Below are positions 9,691-20,534 of a DNA stretch of 64,000 nt, piece after piece. This DNA comes from Inia geoffrensis (lineage: Eukaryota; Chordata; Mammalia; Artiodactyla; Iniidae), in contig CM070902.1 of the NCBI GenBank assembly GCA_036417435.1, forward strand, positions 141,163,886-141,227,885, in the 5' to 3' direction. The stretch's first letter is position 1; each line of letters starts with the position of its first letter. The position numbers and the translations under genes are program-made. The notes under the pieces were generated by a model that saw only the letters and a list, made by a program, of their open reading frames with translations, was not told where the DNA came from and did no database searches.

Positions 9691-10232
9691 GACAGTGAAT
9701 CATCCCAAATTGAGGTGGTGGTCTTCGAATGCAAGATCTATGATTTTTTCCCTTTTTCCTCTTTTTGTGAATGTGTATGTGTATGCTTCTCTTTGAGATC
9801 TTGTCTGTATAGCTTTGCTTCCACCATTTGTCCTAGGGTTCTATCCGTCCATTGTTTTTTTTTTTCCTTTTGTTCTTTAAAAAATTTTTTTTCTTAATAA
9901 TTAATTTAAATAATTCTATTATACTTTACCTTCCCTCTTTCTTTCTTTCCTTCCCTCCTTTAGACAACGAATCATCCCAAGTGGAGGAGGTGGTCTTTGA
10001 AAGCAAGATTTATGATTTTTTCCCCTTTACCTCTTTTTGTGAGTGTGTATGTGTAAGCTTCAATGTAAGATTTTGTCTGTATAGCGTGGCTTCCACCATT
10101 TGTCCTAAGGTTCTATCCGTCCCTTTTTTTTTGTTTCCCCCTAAATAATTATGTTTTAATTCAATAACTTTATTATACTTTACTTCATTCTATTTTACTG
10201 TATCTACTTTCTGTCTTTTGTCCTTCCTTCCT
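9689..10232 (+). repeat. Direct duplication, period 272 bp, in L1 leader
   Basis: TAGAC..GAATCATCCCAA starts at 9689 and again at 9961. Both copies continue through TATGATTTTTTCCC, CTCTTTTTGTGA, CTTCCACCATTTGTCCTA and GGTTCTATCCGTCC into a T-rich end. Copy A has one copy (about 5892-6140). The two units differ at many positions, so the duplication is not brand new relative to the element's divergence. Confidence 0.9.
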
Positions 10233-10470
10233 TCCTTCCTTCCTCCCTCCCTCCTTCCTTTCTTTCCTTCTTACCTTCTTTCCTTCTTTTCTTCTTTCTT
10301 CCTTCCTTCCTTCCTTCTTCCCTCCTATCTTTCCTTCTTAGCTTCTTTCCTTCTTTTCTTCTTTCTTTCTTTCTTCCTTCCTTCCCTCCTTCCTTCCTAG
10401 CTCCCTTCCTTCCTTCCCTCTTTTCCTTCTTTCTTTCTATCTTCCTACTTCTACTAATTCTCTCTACTTT
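10200..10470. repeat. Long polypyrimidine tract, (TTCC)n/(TTTC)n
   Basis: About 250 bases that are almost all C or T on the plus strand, in TTCC, TCCC and TTTC blocks with rare A or G. An open frame here encodes only Ser/Phe/Leu/Pro repeats and is an artefact of composition. Confidence 0.93.
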
Positions 10471-10608
10471 CTCTCCCTTTTAATCTGAGCCATGTGGATG
10501 AAAGGTTCTTGCTGCTCCAGCCAGGAATCAGGACTCTGCCTCTGAGGGGGGAGAGCCAACTTTAGGACACTGGTCCACAAGAGACCTCCCAGCTCCACAT
10601 AATATCAA

Positions 10609-10890
10609 ATGGTGAAATTCTCCCAGAGATCTCCATCTCAACACCAGCACCCAGCTTCACTCAACGGCCAGCAAGCTACAGTGCTGGACAACCTATGCCA
10701 AACAACTAGCAAAACAGGAACACAACGCCACCCATTAGCAGAGAGGCTGCCTAAAACCATAATAAGTCCACAGACACCCCAAAACACACCACCAGACGTG
10801 GACCTGCCCACTAGAGAGACAAGGTCCAGCCTCATCCACCACAACACGGGCACTAGCCCCCTCCACCAGGAAGCATACACAACCCACTAG
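10609..10890 (+). other. 93-codon upstream ORF of L1 copy B
   Basis: Counterpart of 6379-6660: same length, same 97-nt gap to ORF1, TAG instead of TGA as stop. Peptide begins MVKFSQRSPSQHQHPASLNG. No recognised domain. The conserved openness is notable; the substitution pattern does not show protein-level selection. Confidence 0.3.
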
Positions 10891-10987
10891 ACCAACCTTA
10901 GCCACTGGAGACAGACATCAAAAACAACAGGAACTACGAACCTGCAGCCTGCAAAAAGGAGACCCCAAACACAGTGAGATAAGCAAA

Positions 10988-11882
10988 ATGAGAAGACAGA
11001 AAAACACACAGCAGATGAAGGAGCAAGATAAAAATGCACCAGACCTAACAAATGAAGAGGTAATAGGCAGTCTACCTGAAAAAGAATTCAGAATAATGAT
11101 AGTAAAGATGATCCAAAATCTTGGAAATAGAATGGACAAAATGCAAGAAACAATTAACAAAAACCTAGAAGAACTAAAGACGAAACAAGCAACGATGAAC
11201 AACACAATAAATGAAATTAAAAGTACTCTAGATGGGATTAATAGCAGAATAACTGAGGCAGAAGAACGGATAAGTGACCTGGAAGATAAAATAGTGGAAA
11301 TAACTACTGCAGAGCAGAGTAAAGAAAAAAGAATGAAAAGAACTGAGGACAGTCTCAGAGACCTCTGGGACAACATTAAACGCACCAACATTCGAATTAT
11401 AGGGGTTCCAGAAGAAGAAGAGAAAAAGAGAGGGACTGAGAAAATATATGAAGATATTATAGCTGAAAACTTCCCTAATATGGGAAAGGAAATAGTTAAC
11501 CAAGTCCAGGAAGCAGAGAGAGTCCCATACAGGATAAACCCAAGGAGAAATACACCAAGACACATATTAATCAAACTCTCAAAAATTAAATACAAAGAAA
11601 GCATATTAAAAGCAGCAAGGGAAAAAAAAACAAATAACACACAAGGGAATCCCCATACGGCTAACAGCTGATCTCTCACCAGAAACTCTGCAAGCCAGAA
11701 GGGAGTGGCAGGACATACTGAAAGTGATGAAGGAGAAAAGCCTGCAACCACGATTACTCTACCCAGCAAAGATCTCATTCAGATTTGATGGAGAAATTAA
11801 AACCTTTACAGACAGGCAAAAGCTGAGAGAGTTCAGCACCACCAAACCAGCTTTACAACAACTGCTAAAGGAACTTCTCTAG
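10988..11882 (+). pseudogene. L1 ORF1p, copy B, one frameshift
   Basis: Near-complete ORF1p of about 298 codons. N-terminus MRRQKNTQQMKEQDKN, then a coiled coil (about residues 45-115, LEELKTKQ, ISDLEDKIVE), then the RRM (from NIRIIGVPEEEEK), then the C-terminal domain (TPRHILIKLSKIKYKESILKAAREK). The open frame ends after 227 codons at an A9 run (11622-11630). Reading one base over from there continues ...IRLTADLSPETLQARREW...STTKPALQQLLKELL to a TAG at 11880-11882, as expected of the family. I infer a +1 change in the A run. The product would bind L1 RNA as a trimer if whole; as it stands it loses most of the C-terminal domain. Confidence 0.94.
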
Positions 11883-11940
11883 GCAAGAAACACAAGAGAA
11901 GGAAAAGACCTATAACAACGAACCCAAAACAATTTAGAAA

Positions 11941-14900
11941 ATGGGAATAGGAACATACATATCGATAATTAGCTTAAATGTAAATCGTCGAAATGCTCCC
12001 ACCAAAAGACACAGATTGGCTGAATGGATACAAAAACAAGACCCATATATATGCTGTCTACAAGAGACCCACTTCAGACCTAGAGACACATACAGACTGA
12101 AAGTAAGGGGATGGAAAAAGATATTGCATGCAAATGGAAACCAAAAGAAAGCTGGAGTAGCAATTCTCATATCAGACAAAATACACTTTAAAATAAAGAC
12201 TATTACAAGAGACAAAGAAGGACACTACATAATGATTAAGGGATCGATCCAAGAAGAAGATATAACAATTGTAAATATTTATGCACCTAACACAAGAGCA
12301 CCTCAATACATAAGGCAAAAACTAACAGCCATAAAAGGGGAAATCGACAGTAATACATTCATAGTAGGGGACTTCAACACCCCACTTTCACCAATGGACA
12401 GATCATCCAAAATGAAAATAAATAAGGAAACCCAAGCTTTAAATGATACATTAAACAAGATGGACTTAATTGATATTTATAGGACACTCCATCCAAAAAC
12501 AACAGAATACACATTTTTCTCAAGTGCTCATGGAACATTCTCCAGGATAGATCATATCTTGGGTCACAAATCAAGCCTTGATAAATTTAAGAAAATTGAA
12601 ATTGTATCAAGTATATTTTCCGACCACAACGCCATGAGACTAGATATCAATTACAGAAAAAGATCTGTAAAAAATACAAACACATGGAGGTTAAACAATA
12701 CACTACTCAATAATGAAGTGATCACTGAAGAAATCAAAGAGGAAATTAAAAAATACCTAGAAACAAATGACAATGGAGACACAACGACCCAAAACCTATG
12801 GGATGCAGCAAAAGCAGTTCTAAGAGGGAAGTTTATAGCAATACAAGCCCACCTTAAGAAGCAGGAAACATCTCGAATAAACAACCTAACCTTACACCTA
12901 AAGCAATTAGAGAAAGAAGAACAAAAAAACCCCAAAGTTAGCAGAAGGAAAGAAATCATAAAAATCAGATCAGAAATAAATGAAAAAGAAATGAAGGAAA
13001 CAATAGCAAAGATCAATAAAACTAAAAGCTGGTTCTTTGAGAAGATAAACAAAATAGATAAACCATTAGCCAGACTCATCAAGAAAAAAAGGGAGAAGAC
13101 TCAAATCAATAGAATTAGAAATGAAAAAGGAGAAGTAACAACTGACACTGCAGAAATAAAAATGATCATGAGACATTACTACAAGCAACTCTATGCCAAT
13201 AAAATGGACAATCTCGAAGAAATGGACACATTCTTAGAAATGCACAAACTACCAAGACTGAATCAGGAAGAAATAGAAAATATGAACAGACCAATCACAA
13301 ACACTGAAATTGAAACTGTGATTAAAAAATCTTCCAACAAACAAAAGCCCAGGACCAGATGGCTTCACAGGCGAATTCTATCAAGCATTTAGAGAAGAGC
13401 TAACACCTGTCCTTCTCAAGCTCTTCCAAAACATAGCAGAGGGAAGAACACTCCCCAATTCCTTCTATGAGGCCACCATCACTTTGATACCAAAACCAGA
13501 CAAGGATGTCACAAAGAAAGAAACCTACAGGCCAATATCACTGATGAACATAGATGCAAAAATCCTCAACAAAATACTAGCAAACAGAATCCAGCAGCAC
13601 ATTAAAATGATCATACACCATGATCAAGTGGGGTTTATTCCAGGAATGCAAGGATTCTTCAATATACGCAAATCTATCAATGTGATAAACCATATTAACA
13701 AATTGAAGGAGAAAAACCATATGATCATGTCAATAGATGCAGAGAAAGCTTTCGACAAAATTCAACACCCATTTATGAGAAAAACCCTACAGAAAGTAGG
13801 CATAGAGGGACCTTTCCTCAACATAATAAAGGCCATATATGACAAACGCACAGCCAACATCATCCTCAATGGTGAAAAACTGAAAGCATTTCCACTAAGA
13901 TCAGGAACAAGAGAAGGTTGCCCACTCTCACCACTCTTATTCAACATAGTTTTGGAAGTTTTAGTGACAGCAATCAGAGAAGAAAAGGAAATAAAAGGAA
14001 TCCAAATCAGAAAAGAAGAAGTAAAGCTGTCACTGTTTGCAGATGACATGATACTATACATAGAGAATCCTAAAGATGCTACCAGAAAACTACTAGAGCT
14101 AATCAATGAATTTGGTAAAGTAGCAGGATACAAAATTAATGCACAGAAATCTCTGGCATTCCTATATACTAGTGATGAAAAATCTGAAAGTGAAATCAAG
14201 AAAACACTCCCATTTACCACTGCAACAAAAAGAATAAAATACCTAGGAATAAACCTACCAAGGGAGACAAAAGACCTGTATGCAGAAAATTATAAGACAC
14301 TGATGAAAGAAATTAAAGATGATACAAATAGATGGAGGGATATACCATGTTCTTGGATTGTAAGAATCAACATTGTGAAAATGACTCTACTACCCAAAGC
14401 AATCTATAGATTCAATGCAATCCCTATCAAACTGCCACTGGCATTTTTCACAGAACTAGAACAAAAAATTTCAGAATTTGTATGGAAACACAAAAGACCC
14501 CGAATAGCTAAAGCAATCTTGAGAGCGAAAAACGGAGCTGGAGGAATCAGGCTCCCTGACTTCAGACTATACTACAAAGCTACAGTAATCAAGACAGTAT
14601 GGTACTGGCACAAAAACAGAACGATAGATCAATGGAACAGAATAGAAAGCCCAGAGATAAACCCACGCACATATGGACACCTTATCTTTGATAAAGGAGG
14701 CAGGAATGTACAGTGGAGAAAGGACAGCCTCTTCAATAAGTGGTGCTGGGAAAACTGGACAGCTACATGTAAAAGTATGAGCTTAGATCACTCCCTAACA
14801 CCATACACAAAACTAAGCTCAAAATGGATTAAAGACCTAAATGTAAGGCCAGAAACTATCAAACTCTTAGAGGAAAACATAGGCAGAACACTCTATGACA

Positions 14901-15760
14901 TACATCACAGCAAGATCCTTTTTGACCCACCTCCTAGAGCAATGGAAATAAAAACAAAAATAAACAAATGGGACCTAATGAAACTACAAAGCTTTTGCAC
15001 AGCAAAGGAAACCATAAACAAGACTAAAAGACAACCCTCAGACTGGGAGAAAATATTTGCAAATGAAGCAAATGACAAAAGAGTAATCTCCAAAATTTAC
15101 AAGCAGCTCATGCAGCTCAATAACAAAAAAACAAACAACCTAATCCAAAAATGGGCAGAAGACCTAAATAGACATTTCTCCAAAGAAGATATTCAGACTG
15201 CCAACAAACACATGAAAGAATGCTCAACTTCATTAATCATTAGAGAAATGCAAATCAAAACTACAATGAGATATCATCTCACACCAGTCATAATGGCCAT
15301 CATCAAAAAATCTAGAAACAATAAATGCTGGAGAGGGTGTGGAGAAAAGGGAACCCTCTTGCACTGCTGGTGGGAATGTGAATTGGTTCAGCCACTATGG
15401 AGAACAGTATGGAGGTTCCTTAAAAAACTAAAAATAGAACTACCATATGACCCAGCAATCCCACTACTGGGCATATAACCTGAGAAAACCAAAATTCAAA
15501 AAGAGTCATGTACCAAAATGTTCATTGCAGCTCTATTTACAATAGCCCGGAGTTGGAAACAACCTAATTGCCCATCGTCAGATGAATGGATAAAGAAGAT
15601 GTGGCACATATACACAATGGAATATTACTCAGCGTTAAAAAGAAACAAAATTGAGCTATTTGTAATGAGGTGGATAGACCTCAAGTCTGTCATACAGAGT
15701 GAAGTAAGTCAGAAAGAGAAAGACAAATACCGTATGCTAACACATATATATGGAATTTAA
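11941..15760 (+). pseudogene. L1 ORF2p (endonuclease plus reverse transcriptase), copy B, one frameshift and one stop
   Basis: About 1273 codons, the normal ORF2p length, 58 nt after ORF1. The apurinic-type endonuclease is intact by eye: N13, E42 (QETHF), D144 and N146 (VGDFN), D204 (SRIDH), D228 and H229 (SDHN). Frame 1 runs 483 codons to 13392. A +1 A in the run 13324-13329 (consensus GATTAAAAATCTTCC in the other copies) causes the shift. The RT continues in the next frame with [19 protein letters not shown] (catalytic Asp pair at 14042-14047) and the thumb. The C-terminal Cys-rich segment [18 protein letters not shown] is present. A TAC-to-TAA change at 15476-15478 would remove the last about 94 codons, which remain otherwise open to the stop at 15758-15760. 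It could be weakly active only if both lesions were absent in other alleles. Confidence 0.95.
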
Positions 15761-16130
15761 GAAAAAAAATGTTACGAAGAACCTAGGGGTAAGACAGGAA
15801 TAAAGACACAGACCTACTGGAGAATGGACTTGTGGATATGGGGAGGGGGAGGGGTGAGCTATGAGAGGGCGAGGGAGGGGCATGGACATATATATACTAA
15901 CAAACGTAAGGTAGATAGCTAGTGGGAAGCAGCCGCTTGGCACAGGGATATCAGCTCGGTGCTTTGTGACTGCCTGGAGGGGTGGGATAGGGAGGGAGGG
16001 AAGGAGGGAGACGCAAGAGGGAAGAAATATGTGAACATCTGTATATATATAACTGATTCACTTTGTTATAAAGTAGAAACTGACACACCATTGTAAAGCA
16101 GTTATACCCCAATAAAGATGTTAAAAAAAA
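15761..16130 (+). other. L1 copy B 3' UTR, poly(A) signal and tail
   Basis: Contains the family's G-rich stretch (GGGGAGGGGGAGGGGTGAGC near 15839), the AAACGTAAGGTAGATAGCTAGTGGGAAGCAGCCGC segment shared by all young L1s here, a second GGGAGGG cluster, AATAAA at 16111 and a tail of about 9 A. The G clusters could form quadruplexes, a feature noted for L1 3' UTRs. Confidence 0.85.
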
Positions 16131-17331
16131 AATCACAGCAAGATCCTTTTTGACCCACCTCCTAGAGAAATGGAAATAAAAACAAAAATAAACAAATGGG
16201 ACCTAATGAAACTTCAAAGCTTTTGCACAGCAAAGGAAACCATAAACAAGACCAAAAGACAACCCTCAGAATGGGAGAAAATATTTGCAAATGAAGCAAC
16301 TGACAAAGGATTAATCTCCAAAATATATAAGCAGCTCATGCAGCTCAATAACAAAAAAACAAACAACCCAATCCAAAAAATGGGCAGAAGACCTAAATAG
16401 ACATTTCTCCAAAGAAGATATGCAGACTGCCAACAAACACATGAAAGAATGCTCAACATCATTAATCATTAGAGAAATGCAAATCAAAACTACAATGAGA
16501 TATCATCTCACACCAGTCAGAATGGCCATCATCAAAAAATCTAGAAACAATAAATGCTGGAGAGGGTGTGGAGAAACGGGAACCCTCTTGCACTGTTGGT
16601 GGGAATGTAAATTGATACAGCCACTGTGGAGAACCGTATGGAGGTTCCTTAAAAAACTAAAAATAGAACTACCATCTGACCCAGCAATCCCACTACTGGG
16701 TATATACCCTGAGAAAACCAAAATTCAAAAAGAGTCATGCACCAAAATGTTCATTGCAGCTCTATTTACAATAGCCCAGAGATGGAAACAACCTAAGTGT
16801 CCATCATTGGATGAATGGATAAAGAAGATGTGGCACATATACACAATGGAATATTACTCAGCCATAAAAAGAAATGAAAATGAGGTATTTGTAAGGGGTG
16901 GATGGACCTAGAGTCTGTCATACAGAGTGAAGTAAGTCAGAGAAAGACAAATACCGTATGCTAACACATATGTATGGAATTTAAGAAAAAAAAATTCATG
17001 AAGAACCTATTGGTAAGACAGGAATAAAGACACAGACCTACTAGAGAATAGACTTGAGGATATGGGGAGGGGGAAGGGTAAGCTGTGACAAAGTGAGAGA
17101 GAGTCTTGGACATATATACACTACCAAACGTAAGGTAGATAGCTAGTGGGAAGCAGCCGCATAGCACAGGGAGATCACCTCGGTGCTTTGTGACCGCCTG
17201 GAGAGGTGGGATAGGGAGGGTGGGAGGGAGTGAGACGCAAGAGGGAAGAGATATGGGAACATATGTATATGTATAACGGATTCATTTTGTTATAAAGCAG
17301 AAACTAACAAAAAATAAAAAAATAAAAAAAA
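16131..17331 (+). pseudogene. L1 copy A ORF2 C-terminus and 3' UTR
   Basis: Resumes copy A exactly at the target-site duplication. ORF2 text: [20 protein letters not shown]..., a +1 A in the CCAAAAAATGG run near 16373-16379, then the Cys-rich segment [18 protein letters not shown] and a further shift near 16893 (GTAAGGGGTGG where others have GTAGTGAGGTGG). The 3' UTR follows to an interrupted A tail (17309-17331). Confidence 0.92.
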
Positions 17332-17343
17332 AGAAGGAGGTAG
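17332..17343 (+). repeat. Target-site duplication of L1 copy A, right
   Basis: AGAAGGAGGTAG, partner of 4718-4729. Confidence 0.9.
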
Positions 17344-18959
17344 ACGTGTATGGTGGGGTTCATGAACTCTTGCGCCAAGGACAACATGGAGGTAGAAAGG
17401 CACATCTTATAGGCACCATTTAGAACAAAAAGCCAGTCCTTTCTGTCCCAACTAATGTGTAGGATCTTCAAGAAGTGGATTTCTGCCTCTCCACTGCCAA
17501 CCCGTCATGCTTTCAATGCGTCATCATAGAGGCACCTGGGGCAGGGATCAGGGAGGAGACAAGAAGGGATAGAGAACAAATGGCCCCCCTCCTCCAAACC
17601 CATATCCCTCTCCAGCTGCATGGAACACTGCCCAGGCTCAGAGAAGTATTGAGAACAATGGTACCCTAGTGCACGGAAGCTATGGAAATGGGCAGGGATC
17701 ATCCCGTTCCTTCATAACTACGTTTTCTTCTCCCTGTTCTCCCTTCTCTGTCTTCCCCAAACAGGTGTAAGGGAAGCTTGGACCTGGAAAGCAACATTGA
17801 TAGCACTATTAGAAGCAGTGCTAGAGACAATCATACGAGACAACGAGAGACTATTTCTAGAGTTGAATATTGACAAAAGAATATAATAGCAGCAAAGTGT
17901 CAAGGTTGTAGGTGGATTGATCTAGTTTCTAGGCATTGTTTTGGGTTTGTGCTTCCTCCTTTTCTCTCAGTGTTGTGGGTCATTCTGCTTCCCACCTGGA
18001 GTGGTCTCCCTCCTTGGCTCTGCTCACTAAGTGGATAGTCAGGGATGGCCGTCCTGCCTGCATCTGCACTGCTCACTTCACCTCTCCCTTAGCTGATTCC
18101 CCAACTTAAGCTCACTGTTGTCATGGCTCTCAATCTGCCAAACACTCCTGACCCCTCCTGGTCTGCTTGTCTCATTATTATCTTTACTGCAATTGTTGAC
18201 CGTGGATGAATCTGCAAACTCTGATGGCACCCAAATTCAAGTGAAGGTTGCAAACTACACCGCCCAGTCATCTGGGGCTTCCCAAGCTCCTGGAGTTGCT
18301 CTTTCTTCACTGTCCATTTGTCCTTCCGTCCTGGGGCACCACTGGGACCTATCCTCCCGACCACTACCAGGTGAGAATCAGGCCTGATCCATTAGCTATT
18401 ACTGAGGGTGGAGGCCTTTCACTTGTGAAACTGCCATCAACTGCAAAATATTTGTGATCTTTTGGAGTGTGCATCATCTAAGCAAGCATGACACAGTCAG
18501 TGTGGCAGGAAAAATAAAGATTCATGTTTATTCTCTCTGTATTCTCCCATTTCTCTGAATCCTCCCCAAGCAGGTAGCTAGCTTTTATACAAGCAGCAAA
18601 AATTGCTTGAAGTTTCTGAAGCTTAGTTTTGCTATTGTTGATGAGACTAAACTCACTGAAGGCATTTTGCTGGGTGTTCTGAGAGGGAGAGAGGCTTTCA
18701 AGGGCCCTAAGAGGGAAGATGGGGAAATGCTCACAGAGAGATTCCTGGGGAATAGTTGGAACTTTGGTGGGGCCTGTGGCTTATTCCAAGGTGTCTTGGG
18801 TAGGGACATTTCAGAGGCTTAGGTGCTTCCAGCCAGAAGTAGCAGGGCCTCAGGATATGAGGATAATCCTTTAGAGACTGGGCATCTCTGATAACTGGAG
18901 TGGACCAGTTACTGGAGGAAAGTTCCAGATACCTTCACATCATGTAAAAATGGTAATGA
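17344..18959. other. Unrecognised sequence
   Basis: About 1.6 kb of average composition. No frame over 100 codons. Small frames (for example 17475-17669 and 18118-18387) lack domains and are not flanked by convincing splice sites. A possible CAG/G acceptor-like site after a pyrimidine tract at about 17740-17763 has no matching donor. Confidence 0.4.
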
Positions 18960-19175
18960 TGATGGTGATACATATTTACTGCATACTTAAGTGCCAGACT
19001 TTATCCTAAGAAACTTGCATATATATTAACACATCTAACTGTCCAATAACCCTGTGAGGTAATTGCTATCATTATCTCCATTAATGGTCAGAGAGGTTAA
19101 GTAGGTTACCCAATGTGACATACTAGTCAGTGGCAGAACCATGATACAAATCTAGGTAGTGTGGTTCCAGAGCCA
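18960..19175 (-). mobile_element. MIR SINE, inverted
   Basis: Reverse complement of MIR is seen in order: ACTTAAGTGCCAGACTTTATCCTAAG, CTGTCCAATAACCCTGTGAGGTA, CAGAGAGGTTAAGTAGGTTAC, AGTCAGTGGCAGAACC. Confidence 0.85.
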
Positions 19176-20039
19176 TCAAAGAATGTCATTTCTGACCTCT
19201 TTAAATGAGACTGGGAGACTTTTGCATGACCTGGAGTTGGAGGTGGCAGTGAGTAGGAGGAAAAGAAACCCCATGATGACTAAAATTGAATCTCCCACCA
19301 CCTGGTGGGACAGAAATTGAGTTTTATTTAGGTTCATAGGAAGGAAAGAAATAACTGTGACATTTCTCATATTCCTGGATTGTGGACCAAGATTCAAACA
19401 TCTTTCATATACAAAATAATTGATTTTCTAAAGTTTAGCATTACCTCCACCAATTCAAGGTAGGAGTAGGCTTCAGACCACATGATTAATTTTTTTTTTT
19501 TCTCTCGCCAGGTTTAGAGCGCCTGCTGCCTCTCCCTAGCTGTGTGGTTCCCTAAATGGTCCTCACCTCACTGAGACCTGTGTGGGAAATCCAGCGAGAT
19601 GGTAAGTGAGCTCCGGGCTCTGGGAAGGCGGTCCCATGGTAACCTTATGAACCGGCCAATGATTCCGAGTTAGGTGGGTGGGTCTTTGTGGAGACACATA
19701 CAAATACTTATGCATTGATTAGACAGCTTCCCAGTGCTTTTTTAGTATTTGAAGTATATCATTATATTAAAACAAAAGAAAACAAAAAACATTTGAAGAA
19801 AATTTCCTCCCTATTTGTCACCAGCTTGAGGTCATGATTTAGACAGTATTTCTCAAGGAGAAATGAAAGAGGAGGAATGATTTAGATACTCCAGGCAGCT
19901 ATGATTTCAAGATGCTTGTGAGCTGTGGGATAAACCGTGATGGGGAGGGCAGCTACACAAGAAGCACCAGTTTGCAGCCGTATGGATTTTCTTGCAGTTC
20001 TTTGAATAGGTTGTGTTTTTCTTGCCTCTGGATCTTTGC
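19176..20039. other. Unrecognised sequence containing a candidate exon
   Basis: Mostly AT-rich non-repetitive text. The stretch 19500-19680 is richer in CpG than its surroundings and holds the splice-like segment listed separately, followed by a CCAAT-containing stretch (CCGGCCAATGATTCCGAG, about 19653). Confidence 0.4.
19512..19601 (+). other. Candidate 90-bp exon with strong splice-like borders
   Basis: Upstream there is a run of about 13 T then CTCTCGCCAG (acceptor AG at 19510-19511). Downstream is GAGATG/GTAAGTGAG (donor GT at 19602-19603), a near-consensus donor. All three frames through the start of the segment have stops, so it cannot be an ordinary internal coding exon. An ATG at 19556 opens a frame (MVLTSLRPVWEIQRD) that stays open to the donor, so a first coding exon with 5' UTR, or a non-coding RNA exon, is possible. 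I do not recognise the peptide. No partner exon is seen within the window. Confidence 0.3.
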
Positions 20040-20400
20040 ACCGACTGGGCTCTTCGTCTAGATACCTCATCCTCCGTTTTTCTCATGGCTGGTTCCTTCT
20101 CATCCTTCATGTCTCAGCTGAATATCATTTCAGGCAGCCTTTCCTGGTCATTCTTTCTAAAATAGGCCCCCTCTCCCTGTTCTACCTCTCAGCATCCTGC
20201 TTGTTTCCTCCATTGTACTAGTCTCATGTTAAATATTTTATTTGCTTACCTTTTAATCAAGTTACTAATTTATTTATTTGACCTACCCCCCCCATAATGT
20301 AAGCTCCACGAGGTTAGAGACCATGTTTGTTTCGTTCACTCCAGTACTCAGCATAGTGTTTTTAACAGAGAATATCATCTATTAATATTTGTTGGATCAT
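20040..20400 (+). mobile_element. L2 LINE, 3' end
   Basis: Diverged L2 text: CATGTCTCAGCTGAATATCATTTC, CCTTTCCTGGTCATTC, then AATGTAAGCTCCACGAGGTTAGAGACCATGT and a terminal TTAATATTTGTTGGAT. These blocks are in the order of the L2 3' end. Confidence 0.75.
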
Positions 20401-20534
20401 GTATGAAAGAAGACAGGAGACCGGCTTGGATATGTAATGGTAATTCCTTCTTCCTCCACGTGGTGGCGCTGCACTTGAATAAACACCTCTATGCTTATGT
20501 TCACTTTGCCTCTTTTTTTACTTTTTTAGTTTTT

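Larger units (their letters stand above)
8393..16130 (+). mobile_element. Nearly full-length L1 copy B, nested in copy A
   Basis: Complete in layout: 5' UTR from GAAGATGGCGG (8405), 38-bp tandem array, duplicated leader block, pyrimidine tract, 93-codon upstream frame, ORF1 (10988-11882), 58-nt spacer, ORF2 (11941-15760), 3' UTR, AATAAA (16111-16116) and a short A tail. Twelve bases (8393-8404, CATATAGGTCTT) between the duplication and the L1 start match neither. Lesions are few: +1 in ORF1, +1 and one nonsense codon in ORF2. It is younger than copy A, since it lies inside it. Confidence 0.96.
4730..17331 (+). mobile_element. L1 copy A (outer), interrupted by nested L1 copy B
   Basis: Young cetartiodactyl L1. 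Order: 5' end GGGGGCTTCCGGGAAGATGG, CpG-rich 5' UTR (to about 5890), pyrimidine-rich spacer, 93-codon upstream frame, ORF1 (from 6758), a deletion junction near 7240, ORF2 reverse-transcriptase part, interruption at 8392/16131 by copy B, then ORF2 C-terminus, 3' UTR and an impure A tail. A 12-bp duplication flanks the whole. Removing copy B leaves about 4.9 kb, against about 7.7 kb for copy B itself. ORF1 has a nonsense codon and ORF2 lacks its endonuclease and N-terminal RT part, so it is inactive. Confidence 0.95.

Noticed and set aside
10218..10400. Ser/Phe/Leu/Pro-repeat frame in the pyrimidine tract
   Set aside because: Pure product of TTCC/TTTC simple repeats.
10918..11778. 286-codon antisense frame over L1 ORF1 (and a 223-codon one at 6574-7245)
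   Set aside because: It mirrors an A-rich coding strand; the Leu/Phe/Ser-rich peptide follows from that composition, and there is no independent start context or domain.
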